64,000 bases of DNA, taken from contig CAWBNY010000001.1 in NCBI GenBank assembly GCA_963790325.1, positions 62,001 through 126,000 on the forward strand, read 5' to 3'. The DNA is from JAXDMK01 sp963790325. Lineage in GTDB: Bacteria; Actinomycetota; Acidimicrobiia; Acidimicrobiales; AC-14. Numbering within the stretch: the stretch's first letter is position 1; each line of letters opens with the position of its first letter. Shown here piece by piece: positions 17,803 to 26,959 of the stretch. The notes below the pieces were generated by a model. That model saw only the letters and a list, made by a program, of their open reading frames with translations, was not told the DNA's origin and searched no databases. Position numbers and translations under genes: made by a program.

Positions 17803-17823
17803 TGGGTCAGCCGCCGGCTCGTT

Positions 17824-17844
17824 CCGTCTGTGTTCCGTGAGAGC
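17824..17844 (+). repeat. Left flanking repeat of a small foreign island (possible att-like site)
   Basis: TCCGTCTGTGTTCCGTGAGAG matches 19 of 21 positions with the copy at 20036-20056. The two copies bracket the tcmP remnant and the toxin-antitoxin pair. Confidence 0.4.
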
Positions 17845-17950
17845 GGCGGTTCAGCCGGGATGTCGGCGGCGCTTGCCGGTAACCAGCGCGCGTTCCCGTG
17901 CTGTCCCATGGGGCAGAAGGAGACGACACTCCCGGAGCCTCGGCGGTTGT

Positions 17951-18960
17951 TCAGGGCGCCTCCGCTGTGCCGAACGGGGTCCAGGGCGCGGAGTGCGCGT
18001 AGAGCTTCTCCCTCGGGCCCACGGGCCTGCTCTCCACCTGAGAAGCGTCGTCGAACAGGGACTGGATGCCCGCCTCCCGTTCGGCCAGGCGTTCCCGGTG
18101 TCGACGCGTCCTCCCTCATGGCAGCGAACTCGTTGGCCGCCGGGTTGTAGAGGCTGGTCATGATCCGGTCGCCGGCCGGATGATCGGTCGCAAAGATCAT
18201 GTGGTAGATCGAGTGACCACGCTCGTTGAAGATCTCGAGCGGGTGGGTCCACCGGTACCCGAGCACCTGCTCGAGCCGCCAGCGCATCAGGTTGACGTAC
18301 TCCTCCCGAGCGTCTGCTGGGATCAGCGTTCCATCGACCCGTGCCTGGTAGATCTCTCGCCACTGCTCAGTGCCGTACATCCGCGTCAGCTTGCTGGCGT
18401 GCTGCGGGCTCACCCGGCCGCTCACCGGCAGGTTCCGGATGAACATCCCTGCGGCCAGGAGAATCCACAGCTCGGGCTTGGTCAGGTGGGCCTTCTTGAA
18501 GCGCGCGAGGGCCTGGAGGCTGGACCAGTGCACGTCCGGGCCGTTCGGGTCGACGAAGGCGAACGTCGGCGCCCAGTTGTATGGCGATAGCTCCTTCAGT
18601 ACGCCCACGATGGTCTGATTGCAGTCGCCGGCGACGACGCGCAGATCTCTGCCGGGATTGTTCGCTTCAAGGGCGGACCGGAGACGGCTGGCGTAGGGCT
18701 CCACCTCGAAGAACCGCAGGCGGGTGAACGGGGGGTCCTCCGTAGCGAGGGCGATCCGAGCCGAGCCATCGAGGTTCTCGTCCGTCAATCGGTCGCGATT
18801 CTCGGGCTGCCCACCGAAGAGGTCGAGGTAGATGATCTCGTCCTGGCTCTTGCACGCCTTCGTGAACGCGTCGAGGTACCGGCGCAGCAAGCGACACAGC
18901 GCGAGCGACTTCGAGTTCGTCTGCGAGAGCCTCCCTGTTGAGGATCGTTCAGGACAGCGT
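17951..18960 (-). pseudogene. tcmP: Three-Cys-motif partner (TcmP) family gene, broken
   Basis: The main frame (18960 down to about 18105) encodes a TcmP-like methyltransferase-fold core: LLRRYLDAF, IIYLDLFGG, the acidic FFEVEP, TFAFVDPNGP and the NLMRWRLEQVLG region. TcmP proteins are of unclear function and often sit in mobile or defence contexts. Two defects are visible. No ATG, GTG or TTG is present in frame just before the conserved N-terminus. Near 18105 the frame slips: a natural-looking C-terminus (RERLAEREAGIQSLFDDASQ, then TPFGTAEAP) continues in another frame to the stop at 17951. Codon use is less GC-biased than in the neighbours. The divergent toxin-antitoxin promoter begins just upstream. 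Confidence 0.7.
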
Positions 18961-18974
18961 GACCTCCGGCAGCC

Positions 18975-19004
18975 TGTGTTCGTTTGTTTCGATTGCGGTA
19001 CTCT
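18975..19004 (+). promoter_or_regulatory. Promoter of the toxin-antitoxin pair, leaderless
   Basis: TGTGTT (18975) and TACTCT (18999-19004) are 18 nt apart. The ATG at 19011 comes 6 nt after the -10 box, so it is at or near the transcription start. Confidence 0.45.
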
Positions 19005-19010
19005 GTCGGC

Positions 19011-19418
19011 ATGGTTTTGTTCACCGCAGAGGACCGGGACCGCGCTCGCGAGATGCTTCGGGCGCTCGGCGCGAACCCGAGGATCACGACCGAGGACGGG
19101 ACCGTGCTTGACCTTCCGGCGCCCGTGGTTGAGGCGCTGGCCGAGATTCTCGAAGCCGCGGCCGACGGCGAGCACGCTCTCGTGCTCCGGTCACCGGAGG
19201 ACCTCACGACCGAGCAGGCTGCTGCTGTCCTTGGCGTCTCCCGGCCGACTGTTGTCCGGCTGGTCGAGTCCGGCAAGATCCCGGCCCGCATGGTCGGCAC
19301 TCATCGCCGGCTGTCCCTCGGCGACGTTCTCGCGTACCGGGAGGCGTCGGCGAAGCGCCGGGCTGATGCTCTCGACGACATGACTCGTGAGGCCGAGGAA
19401 CTCGCTCTCTACGACTGA
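19011..19418 (+). CDS. Antitoxin with excisionase-type HTH
   Basis: A 135-residue protein. The N-terminal half is acidic and helical; the C-terminal half carries an excisionase/MerR-like helix-turn-helix (TTEQAAAVLGVSRPTVVRLVE, then GKIPARMVGTHRRLSLGDVLAYRE). It overlaps the PIN-domain gene by one base (TGATG), the usual arrangement for a type II antitoxin that binds its toxin and represses the operon. The leaderless ATG at 19011 is preferred over an upstream GTG. Base composition is lower in GC than in flanking genes, suggesting transfer. Confidence 0.8.
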   Translation: MVLFTAEDRDRAREMLRALGANPRITTEDGTVLDLPAPVVEALAEILEAAADGEHALVLRSPEDLTTEQAAAVLGVSRPTVVRLVESGKIPARMVGTHRRLSLGDVLAYREASAKRRADALDDMTREAEELALYD

Positions 19419-20002
19419 TGCCGATCGGTGTTGCCGTCATCGACGCCAACCTGCTGGTCCCGATCGTCGCCTGCGATTTCCTGCTCACCGCGTTCGATCA
19501 CGGAGTCTTCGAGCCGATCGTGTCGACAACGGTTCTCGACGAGGTCGAGCGCACCCTCATCGACACCTTCCCTCACGTGGATCCCGGTGGACTGCGGCGA
19601 CGCGTCGAGCACATGAGGGCTGCTCTCGCCGACCAGACCATCGACGTGACGGGGTTCGTGGGTGTAGCGGGGATGATCAACGCCAAGGACCGTCATGTTG
19701 TTGCGGCGGCCTTGGCCGCCGAGGCGACTCGGGTGGTCACCGACGATGGCGCGCTCAGATCCGAGATCGAAGGTTCGGGGCTGGACCTCGAACCGCTTGA
19801 TGGGAACGCCTTTGCCATGCGCCTATGGGAGGCCTCGCCGGCCGACGTGAGCGAGGTGGTCCAATCACTGATCGCCAAGCGACATCGGCCAGCGGTCTCG
19901 CCGCAGGAGATCGCCACGCAGCTCGGCGTTCATTTTCCGGAGATGGCTGCCGCATGGCTTGCTCGACGTGACGACAGCCTGGAAAACGGGCTCGACCACT
20001 GA
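19418..20002 (+). CDS. PIN-domain toxin (VapC-like RNase)
   Basis: A 194-residue PIN-domain protein. Acidic residues expected in the Mg-dependent RNase site are visible: VIDANLLVP near the N-terminus, the glutamate in TTVLDEVERTL, KDRHVVAAALAAEATRVVTDD, and the following L-RSEIEG. PIN toxins cleave tRNA or rRNA and are neutralised by the protein encoded just upstream. It is longer than typical VapC (about 130-140 residues), with an extra helical C-terminus from about residue 140, as in the PIN family paired with excisionase-like antitoxins. Confidence 0.85.
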   Translation: MPIGVAVIDANLLVPIVACDFLLTAFDHGVFEPIVSTTVLDEVERTLIDTFPHVDPGGLRRRVEHMRAALADQTIDVTGFVGVAGMINAKDRHVVAAALAAEATRVVTDDGALRSEIEGSGLDLEPLDGNAFAMRLWEASPADVSEVVQSLIAKRHRPAVSPQEIATQLGVHFPEMAAAWLARRDDSLENGLDH

Positions 20003-20035
20003 GGGGGCCGCCGCATCAGCCGGAGGGCGGGGTGG

Positions 20036-20056
20036 TCCGTCTGTGGTCCGTCAGAG
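20036..20056 (+). repeat. Right flanking repeat of the island (possible att-like site)
   Basis: TCCGTCTGTGGTCCGTCAGAG matches the copy at 17824-17844 at 19 of 21 positions. It sits inside a GGGGTGG / CCACCCC inverted repeat. The 190-nt gap from 20003 to 20191 holds no gene. Confidence 0.4.
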
Positions 20057-20191
20057 GGCGGGCCACCCCGGTTCGTGGCGGTCATCAGCGGACAGCGTTT
20101 CCGCAGGTCACGGCACGTTTGCATCCATTCCGCTGGTCAACGAAACGCCATAATCAGAACTACGCATCTGACGCCGCACGCTCGGCACCGC

Positions 20192-21037
20192 CTATGGACG
20201 GCGGGCGGTGATGAGCCAGGCGGCGGAGTCGAGGAGGACGCCGTGGCCGGTGTCGTGCGCCACCAGCAGGTCGTGCACCGCCTGGAGGGCCCGGGCGGTG
20301 TCGGCGTCGTCGAGGTCGTTGGTGAGACCCTCCACGACGCCCATCGTCTTGACGAAGACGAACGCGTCGTCGGCGTCGGTGCCGAGCTCGATCGGCTCCT
20401 CCACGGCCTCCAGCCCGACGTCGACGAAGCCCGCCTCCGCCAGCACCCGGCGGACGTGGGCCGGCTCGGCCAGGCCGAACGGACCGGGCGCGCCGTTGGG
20501 GGGAGCCCCCAGGCTGCGGCCCAGGGCCAGCGCCGCCCTCAACTCCAGCAGCCACTGGTTGCGGGCCAGCTCCTGCCAGGCCATCACCGCCAGCCGGCCG
20601 CCGGGCCGCAACGCCCGGCCGATGTTGGCGAAGGCAGCCGTCGCGTCGTTGAAGAACATCGCCCCGAAGCTGCTGACGGCGACGTCGAACGCGGCCTCCT
20701 CGAAGGGGTGAACCTGGGCGTCGGCCTGGAGGAACTCGACGTTGGCCGGCCCTTCCGCCTCGCAGCGGGCGCGACCCCGTTCCAACATCCGTCGGGACAG
20801 GTCGACCCCGAGGACCCGGCCGGGAGCGGCCAGACGGCCAAGGTCGCGGGCCTGCTTGCCCGTGCCACAGCCGATGTCGAGGACGTCGTCACCGGCAGCC
20901 ACGAGGCCCCGATCGACGAAGGCCTGCCAGTAGCGGCGGCTGCTGGCCTCGTAGCGCTCGGCGTGGGTCGTCCACAAGTCGCCTTCGTGGCCGTCCCACG
21001 CTTCGGCCATCTGGACGTTGGCGATGGTCATCGTCAT
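20192..21037 (-). CDS. Class I SAM-dependent methyltransferase
   Basis: A 281-residue methyltransferase from ATG 21037 (MTMTIANVQMAEAWDG). It has motif I VLDIGCGTGKQARDLG, motif II GVDLSRRMLERGR, AFDVAVSSFGAMFFND and RALRPGGRLAVMAWQE. The layout resembles UbiE/arsenite-type or small-molecule methyltransferases; the substrate is unknown. It is divergent from a PadR regulator with a shared palindromic region, so the regulator probably controls it. Confidence 0.85.
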   Translation of the reverse strand: MTMTIANVQMAEAWDGHEGDLWTTHAERYEASSRRYWQAFVDRGLVAAGDDVLDIGCGTGKQARDLGRLAAPGRVLGVDLSRRMLERGRARCEAEGPANVEFLQADAQVHPFEEAAFDVAVSSFGAMFFNDATAAFANIGRALRPGGRLAVMAWQELARNQWLLELRAALALGRSLGAPPNGAPGPFGLAEPAHVRRVLAEAGFVDVGLEAVEEPIELGTDADDAFVFVKTMGVVEGLTNDLDDADTARALQAVHDLLVAHDTGHGVLLDSAAWLITARRP

Positions 21038-21058
21038 CTTGACCTCACTGGAAAGATA

Positions 21059-21075
21059 TACTCCGTTTTGGAGTA
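21059..21075. promoter_or_regulatory. Palindrome in the methyltransferase/padR divergent promoter
   Basis: TACTCC-GTTTT-GGAGTA is a perfect 6-bp inverted repeat between the two start codons. It is AT-rich relative to its surroundings and is a likely PadR operator. Confidence 0.5.
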
Positions 21076-21102
21076 ACGTATCCTCCAAACAGGAGCGTGT
21101 CA

Positions 21103-21810
21103 ATGGCCACCCGACCCGATGGACTGACCACCACGTCCTATGCCATCCTCGGCCTTCTGGCCGTCCAGCCGTGGGCCACCTATGAGCTGGCCCAGCAGAT
21201 GGCCCGGGCGGTTGGGCAGTTCTGGCCCCGGGCCCAGAGCAACATCTACGCCGAGCCCAAGAAGCTGGTGGCCCTCGGCCTGGCCACCGGGTCGGCGGAG
21301 ATGGTGGGGAACCGGCCCCGCACCGTCTACACCATCACCGACGCCGGCCGGGACGCGCTGGCGGGGTGGATCCCCGAGCCGGCCGCGGGCCCCGTCCTGG
21401 AATGGGAGACGATGCTCAAGGTCTTCTTCGCCGAGCACGGCACGAAGGACGACCTCCTGGCCGCCATCGCCGACGCCCGCACGTGGGCCGAGGAGCGGCT
21501 GGCCGCCACGATCCACATCCCCCGGGCCTACCTCCAGGGCCAGGGGCCGTTCCCCGAGCGGCTGGCGTGGATCATCCTGTCCGGGCAGTTCCTCATGGAG
21601 CACGTCTTCGCGGTCGCCCGGTGGGCGGAGTGGGCGGCGGAGGTGGTCGAGGAATGGCCGGACGACATCCGCCAGGCGCAGCCGGACTGGGCCACGCTCG
21701 AAGCCATGGCCTCCGGCGCCGACGACTACCTCCGCCGGGCGGTGGAGCGCAGCCGGGAGGACCCGGCCGACGGTGGCCATCGGCGGAGCACGACCGCCTT
21801 TACCCCTTGA
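21103..21810 (+). CDS. PadR-family transcriptional regulator
   Basis: A 235-residue PadR/Vir-type regulator. The N-terminal winged helix (TTTSYAILGLLAVQPWATYELAQQM, then the PKKLVALGLATGSAEMVGNRPRTVYTITDAGRDAL wing) is followed by a helical C-terminal dimerisation domain (about 105-200). ATG at 21103 is chosen over GTG 21097 because AGGAG lies 8 nt upstream. It probably represses itself and the divergent methyltransferase in response to a small molecule. Confidence 0.88.
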   Translation: MATRPDGLTTTSYAILGLLAVQPWATYELAQQMARAVGQFWPRAQSNIYAEPKKLVALGLATGSAEMVGNRPRTVYTITDAGRDALAGWIPEPAAGPVLEWETMLKVFFAEHGTKDDLLAAIADARTWAEERLAATIHIPRAYLQGQGPFPERLAWIILSGQFLMEHVFAVARWAEWAAEVVEEWPDDIRQAQPDWATLEAMASGADDYLRRAVERSREDPADGGHRRSTTAFTP

Positions 21811-21811
21811 T

Positions 21812-22783
21812 TCAGATCGCCTGGCCGGGGCACGGCTCGGCGGGGCCCGCCTCGATCGACCAGTTGACCTGGGTCTCGTAGGCTCCGTGGCCGAGCACCT
21901 CGAAGTACACCTTGCGCATGAACGTCTTGTCGACCGCTGCGAACGGCCGGCCGCACGGCTTGACGCCGACGACGGTCGCGGCGCCGACGCCCATGGTGAA
22001 GGTCGGATCGTCGACCAGGGTCAGGCCGGGCCCGACGGAGACCTTCACGGTCGTCGCCGCCGGACCGCTCTGGTGGATCCAGAAGGCCTGGCCGAGGGGG
22101 TAGGCCTTGGGGGGGACGGCGACGGGCACGACGAGATCGCCCGGCACCGGGGCCTCACCCTGGATGATCACGTCGCCGGCGCCGCCATCGGTGTCGAAGT
22201 GGACGGCCCGCTGCCAGGGCCCGGGGTTGCCGCCGTTGTAGTCGGGGGCCATCGACCCGAACTGGATCTGGATCGTCGTCCGGGGCGGGACGGTGTCGGG
22301 GACCGGGTCGTCCGGCGCCACCGCGAGGTACCCGGGGTGGTCGATGGCGAAGATCCGCAGGGGGCCGTCGCCGTCGTTGCGGATCCGGAACATCCCGCTG
22401 TCGATGCCGGTGTCGAGCTGGATCGGCTGCTGGGGCAGCCGTAGCAGACCGCTCGGCTCGGGCTCGGGCTCCGGCTCGGGCTCCGGTGCCGGCTCGGCCG
22501 GCTCGGCCGGACCGGGGTTCGTCGACCCGCCTGACGGATCGTGGTCCTCACCCCCACCGGCCTGCCCCGACGCCCCGGGGGCGAGGGTGGTCGACGTCGC
22601 TGGCGGAGCGGCGAACGGGGTGGCGTCGCCACTCCCCACGGTGGCCCGGCCCGCGACGTCGCCCACGGTCGGGCGTGACCCAACCACGATCATCAGGCTG
22701 CCGATCACGGCGGCCAGCAAGACGAGGGCCAGGATGACTCGGTTCTGCATCGGCGTGATGGGGGTGCGGGGCGGTCGGCTCAT
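21812..22783 (-). CDS. Membrane-anchored extracytoplasmic protein of unknown function
   Basis: A 323-residue protein with one N-terminal anchor (VILALVLLAAVIGSLMIVVG), a low-complexity Ala/Pro/Thr segment, a Pro-Glu repeat (EPEPEPEPEP, about 98-110) that likely acts as a stiff spacer, and a beta-rich domain of about 210 residues with two cysteines (VKPCGRPF and EPCPGQ). The domain includes MFRIRNDGDGPLRIFAIDHPGY, reminiscent of cell-surface or ASPM/MSP-like beta sandwiches, but no family is recognised with confidence. It is convergent with padR, with 1 nt between the stops. Confidence 0.6.
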   Translation of the reverse strand: MSRPPRTPITPMQNRVILALVLLAAVIGSLMIVVGSRPTVGDVAGRATVGSGDATPFAAPPATSTTLAPGASGQAGGGEDHDPSGGSTNPGPAEPAEPAPEPEPEPEPEPSGLLRLPQQPIQLDTGIDSGMFRIRNDGDGPLRIFAIDHPGYLAVAPDDPVPDTVPPRTTIQIQFGSMAPDYNGGNPGPWQRAVHFDTDGGAGDVIIQGEAPVPGDLVVPVAVPPKAYPLGQAFWIHQSGPAATTVKVSVGPGLTLVDDPTFTMGVGAATVVGVKPCGRPFAAVDKTFMRKVYFEVLGHGAYETQVNWSIEAGPAEPCPGQAI

Positions 22784-22948
22784 GTCGTCGCTCCTCGGTC
22801 GGCTCAGATGGGTGAGCGCCGGGTGCGGCCGGTCCTTACGACTTTCCGCCCGTCTCCCACCTCGCGACCGACGTCGGCGGCGAAGGTCCCGCGACGTTCA
22901 GGTTCCGATAGCTTCGCTTCCGGCCGAGGGCGACCAAGGGAGGACGAC

Positions 22949-24373
22949 GTGGAGGAGCGCAGTCCCGCTGACGTGGTGCGGCTGATGCAGGACGAGGGAG
23001 TGGAGATCGTCGACTTCCGCTTCTGCGACCTGCCCGGCCTCATGCAGCACTTCTCGTCCCCCGCCCACGAGCTCACCGAGGACGGCTTCGAGGAGGGCTA
23101 CGGGTTCGACGGGTCCTCCATCCGGGGGTTCCAGGAGATCCAGGAGTCGGACATGATCCTGGTCCCCGACCCCAACACGGCCGTGATCGACCCGTTCCGG
23201 GAGGCCAAGACCCTCAACCTCAACTGCTTCGTGCGCGACCCCGTCACCGGCGACCCCTACACCCGCGACCCCCGCTACGTGGCCAAGAAGGCGGAGGACT
23301 ACCTGGTCTCCACCAGCCTGGCCGACACCGCCTACTTCGGGCCGGAGGCGGAGTTCTACATCTTCAACGACGTGCGCTTCCACCAGGACCAGCACTCGGC
23401 GATGTACTCGGTCGACTCGGTGGAGGGCATCTGGAACTCGGGCGCCGACGAGAAGCCCAACCTCGGCTTCAAGCCCCGGTACAAGGAGGGCTACTTCCCC
23501 GTCCCGCCCATGGACCACTTCCAGGACCTGCGCTCGAAGATGATCCTCATGCTGGAGCGGGTGGGCATCGAGACGGAGGTGCAACACCACGAGGTGGGCA
23601 CCGCCGGCCAGGCCGAGATCGACATGCGCTTCGACACCCTCCTGCGGATGGCCGACAAGCTCATGCTCTACAAGTACGTCACCAAGTGCGTGGCCTGGGC
23701 CCACGACCTGTCGGTGACCTTCATGCCCAAGCCCCTGTTCCAGGACAACGGGTCGGGGATGCACTGCCACCAGTCGCTGTGGAAGGGGGGCGAGCCGCTG
23801 TTCTTCTCGGAGACGGGGTACGGCGGGCTGTCCGACATGGCCCGCTGGTACATCGGGGGCCTCCTCGCCCATGCGCCCTCGATCCTGGCCTTCGCCGCGC
23901 CGACGACGAACTCCTACAAGCGGCTGGTCCCCGGCTACGAGGCGCCGGTGAACCTGGTGTACTCGCAACGCAACCGGTCGGCCGCGGTGCGGATCCCGTT
24001 GTACTCCAAGAGCCCCAAGGCCAAGCGCCTCGAGTTCCGCTGCCCCGATCCCTCGGCGAACCCCTACCTGGCCTTCTCGGCGATGCTGATGGCCGGCCTG
24101 GACGGTGTCCAGAACCGCACCGAGCCCCGCGATCCAGTCGACAAGGACCTCTACGACCTCCCGCCGGAGGAGCTGGCCAAGGTGCCGCAGGTGCCGGGGT
24201 CGCTGGACGAGGCGCTGCGGGCCCTGGAGGCCGACCACGACTACCTCACCGCAGGCGGGGTGTTCACCTCCGACCTAATCGAGACGTGGCTGGAGTACAA
24301 GCGCCTGCGTGAGATCGACGAGGTCCGACTGCGGCCCCACCCGTGGGAGTTCATGCTCTATTACGACATCTGA
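22949..24373 (+). CDS. Second adenylylatable type I glutamine synthetase
   Basis: A 474-residue paralogue of glnA1 with the same length and the same motif order: FDGSSIRGFQEIQ, GPEAEFYIF, HHEVGTAGQAEID, NGSGMHCHQSLW, APTTNSYKRLVPGYEAP and NRSAAVRIP. The adenylylation tyrosine is again residue 402 in KDLYDLPPEE. GTG at 22949 is chosen because AAGGGAGGA precedes it and the protein then aligns end to end with GlnA1; a longer frame from 22808 has an unconvincing N-terminus. Two GlnE-controlled enzymes in one genome are unusual. Confidence 0.93.
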   Translation: MEERSPADVVRLMQDEGVEIVDFRFCDLPGLMQHFSSPAHELTEDGFEEGYGFDGSSIRGFQEIQESDMILVPDPNTAVIDPFREAKTLNLNCFVRDPVTGDPYTRDPRYVAKKAEDYLVSTSLADTAYFGPEAEFYIFNDVRFHQDQHSAMYSVDSVEGIWNSGADEKPNLGFKPRYKEGYFPVPPMDHFQDLRSKMILMLERVGIETEVQHHEVGTAGQAEIDMRFDTLLRMADKLMLYKYVTKCVAWAHDLSVTFMPKPLFQDNGSGMHCHQSLWKGGEPLFFSETGYGGLSDMARWYIGGLLAHAPSILAFAAPTTNSYKRLVPGYEAPVNLVYSQRNRSAAVRIPLYSKSPKAKRLEFRCPDPSANPYLAFSAMLMAGLDGVQNRTEPRDPVDKDLYDLPPEELAKVPQVPGSLDEALRALEADHDYLTAGGVFTSDLIETWLEYKRLREIDEVRLRPHPWEFMLYYDI

Positions 24374-24386
24374 CGTGGTTGAGTCG

Positions 24387-25277
24387 CTAGTCGGCGAAGC
24401 CGTTCTGGCGTAGCCAGCCCCGGGCCACGACGTCGGTGTCGCCACCCCGGGCGTGGAACTGCTGGTTCAGCTCGGAGAGCGACTCGGTGGTCAGCTTGGC
24501 GGAGACGTCGTTCATCACCGAGCGCGCCCGTTCGTCCACCTTCCCGGGCCGGATCACGGGGACGACGGCGTCCGCGTTCTGCAGGTGCCGGTCGTCGTCG
24601 AGGAGGACGAAGCCGGTCGCGTCACTGGTGAACAGCAAGCCGACGTCGATGTCCCCCCGATCCAGCGCCGTCTTGGTCAGCGGGCCACCGGCGTCGAGCG
24701 CCCGGAACGACTGGAACCGGATGCCGTAGGTGTCTTCGAGTCCCTTGGCGCAGAACGGTCGCGCCGGACATTCGGGCGGCCCACCCAACGTGAGCTCGGA
24801 CGCCAGTGCGGTCAGGTCCGACAGCTTCGAGATCTGCAGCCGGTCGGCCGTGGCCCGGGTGACGGCGAACGCGTTCTGGTTCACCGCCCGCGCCGGGTCG
24901 AGGGCGAGGAAGCCCACCGGTTGCAGCACCGAGTTCAGCCGGCCCACGGTCTCGGCTGCGTCCGGCGTGGCCTGGCGGGCGTTGTCGTTCCAGAACTCGA
25001 GCTCCGTGGCCGCGTACCCGAGGTAGAGGTCGATGTCGCCGCGCTCCAAAGCGGGAGCCACGATCTCCCTGCTCCCGAGGTTCGTCCGGAACCTGACGGA
25101 GAACCCACTGTCTCGGAGCGCCCCGCCGTAGATGTTGGAGAGGATGGCGCTCTCGGGGAAGTTGAACGCCCCGATGACGATCCTCGGGGCCGATCGGTCG
25201 TCACGGCAAAGGGCCAGGGCCATGACCGCCGCCGCTACCAGCGCCAGGCCCAGGATTCGGGATCGTGTCCTGCTCAC
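24387..25277 (-). CDS. OpuAC/ProX-type ABC transporter substrate-binding protein
   Basis: A 296-residue protein from the GTG at 25277 (GGAG 9 nt upstream). An N-terminal hydrophobic segment ending ALALC could be a weak lipobox. The mature part matches quaternary-amine/osmoprotectant binding proteins: IVIGAFNFPESAILSNIYGGAL, the Tyr/Trp residues of DLYLGYAATELEFWN, FLALDPARAVNQNAFAVT and DAVVPVIRPGKV. No permease or ATPase gene is adjacent, so it is an orphan receptor here. It is convergent with the glutamine synthetase at 22.9 kb. Confidence 0.85.
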   Translation of the reverse strand: MSRTRSRILGLALVAAAVMALALCRDDRSAPRIVIGAFNFPESAILSNIYGGALRDSGFSVRFRTNLGSREIVAPALERGDIDLYLGYAATELEFWNDNARQATPDAAETVGRLNSVLQPVGFLALDPARAVNQNAFAVTRATADRLQISKLSDLTALASELTLGGPPECPARPFCAKGLEDTYGIRFQSFRALDAGGPLTKTALDRGDIDVGLLFTSDATGFVLLDDDRHLQNADAVVPVIRPGKVDERARSVMNDVSAKLTTESLSELNQQFHARGGDTDVVARGWLRQNGFAD

Positions 25278-26959
25278 AGGCCTCCACTCCTTCGTTCGTC
25301 GCCGGGATCGGCGTCGTCTACGTCGCCGCCACGCCCACGGAGTCGTCCTCGGACGACGGCCGGAGGCGGAAGTACGCCCAGAACGCGACCGAGACGGCGG
25401 CGAACATGCCCGCGATGAGCAGCGCCTTCCAGGGCGCGCCGTTGTTGTCCGGGCCCGATGAGCTTGCCGGTCGCAGCACGATGAGCACGTAGGCATAGGC
25501 CCCGATGCCGTAGACCGCAGCCCAGTCGAGGAACTTCCACTCCTTGATCGCTCCGCCGTCGAACTCCCTCATCGGGATGAGACCGATGACGAGCGTCTCG
25601 ACCGCGGCGATGAAGGTGCCGGCGAGGGCAGCGTCGGCGACCGCCAGCCAGAACGTGACCTCCCCCTCGGCGGCGGCGGCGGACACCGGGATCCAGAGGA
25701 ACCATGCCGCCAGGCCGACGGCCAGGGTGAAGATGGACGTGGCGACGGCCAGCCGGCCACTCGACTTCGGGGTGAGGCTGGTCGCAAACGCCAGACCCCC
25801 GATGAGGCCGAACAGGAAGCCCGGCTCGAGATGCAGGACCCGCGACGCCAGCACCAAGGCCGCGGTCAGGACCAGTGCCCCAGGCCGGAGTGCGATCTGG
25901 CCCCGGTCCTGATGACGGCGCCGCATGTAGAGGATGCCGGGTAGCCCGAAGCAGATGAACACGATGGCCAGGCTCGTCGCCAGCCCGAGGACGAGGGCGC
26001 CGGTGGTCAGGCTGGGCCCGACGCTGGGGTCGAGGAACGCGCCGGCGATCCCGCCGACCACGAGGAACCCGACCAGGCTCAAGCCCCGGAAGGCCGGGCT
26101 GCGGTGCCGAGTGGGTCTCTCCGCGGCCGGCTTCCGCCGGAACCAGCCCCGGATCTCGTCGTAGTTCTCGTCCAGTGTGGAGTCGAGCAGTGCACCCGGG
26201 AACGAGACGAGCAGCAGGAAGAGGATCGTCACCAGGGCGCTGGCACCCATCGACTTGGCACTCAGATCGATGTCGGTCGGCTTGGGGATGCCGGTGACGA
26301 CCACCGAGCGATGCAGTTCGGGATCCGACACGAGGATCACCGTCGAGGCGTCGACCGGTTCGCCGGTGATGTCACAGGATGCCTCGAGGGTGTACTGCCC
26401 TGCGGCCAGGTCGCCCGGGATGTCGAGCGAGAACTGGATCGTTCCCGTGCTGGCGGGCCGGTGCGACCCGAAACGGCTCCCGTCGACGAAGAGGTAGACC
26501 TCGGAACAGTCGGCGTAGCCACTTCCGACTATCTCCAGCATCGAGCCGGGTGGGCTGGCGGCACTGCTGCCGGTTCCGATCGCCGACAGCGAGGGACCGG
26601 CGGGCGTCGGCGGCGTCGGATCCGGAGGAGGAAGGGTCGTCGTCGGTTCGGGTGAGGTCGTCGTCGGTTCGGGCGAGGTCGTCGTCGGCGCCGCCACGGT
26701 GGTGTTCGTCGCCGGCGACGTGGTCGTCTGGGGAGTCGTCGACGGGACCGGCGGGGTGGTGGTGGGGGCGGGCGCCGGGATCGTCGTCGGGGCCGCGACC
26801 GTCGTGGTCGGGGCCGGCGTCGTGGTCGTCGGGGCCGAGGTGGTCGTGCCCGGCGGGGGTGTGGCGGCGACCGTCGTCGTGGTGGTGGTCGTGGTCGTCG
26901 GGGCGGTGGTCGTGGTCGTCGGGGCCGACGTGGTCGTGGTCGTCGGGGCCGTGGTCGTG

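Noticed and set aside
22808..22948. N-terminal extension of the third glutamine synthetase
   Set aside because: No family similarity, while GTG 22949 has a good ribosome-binding site and gives exact length parity with GlnA1.
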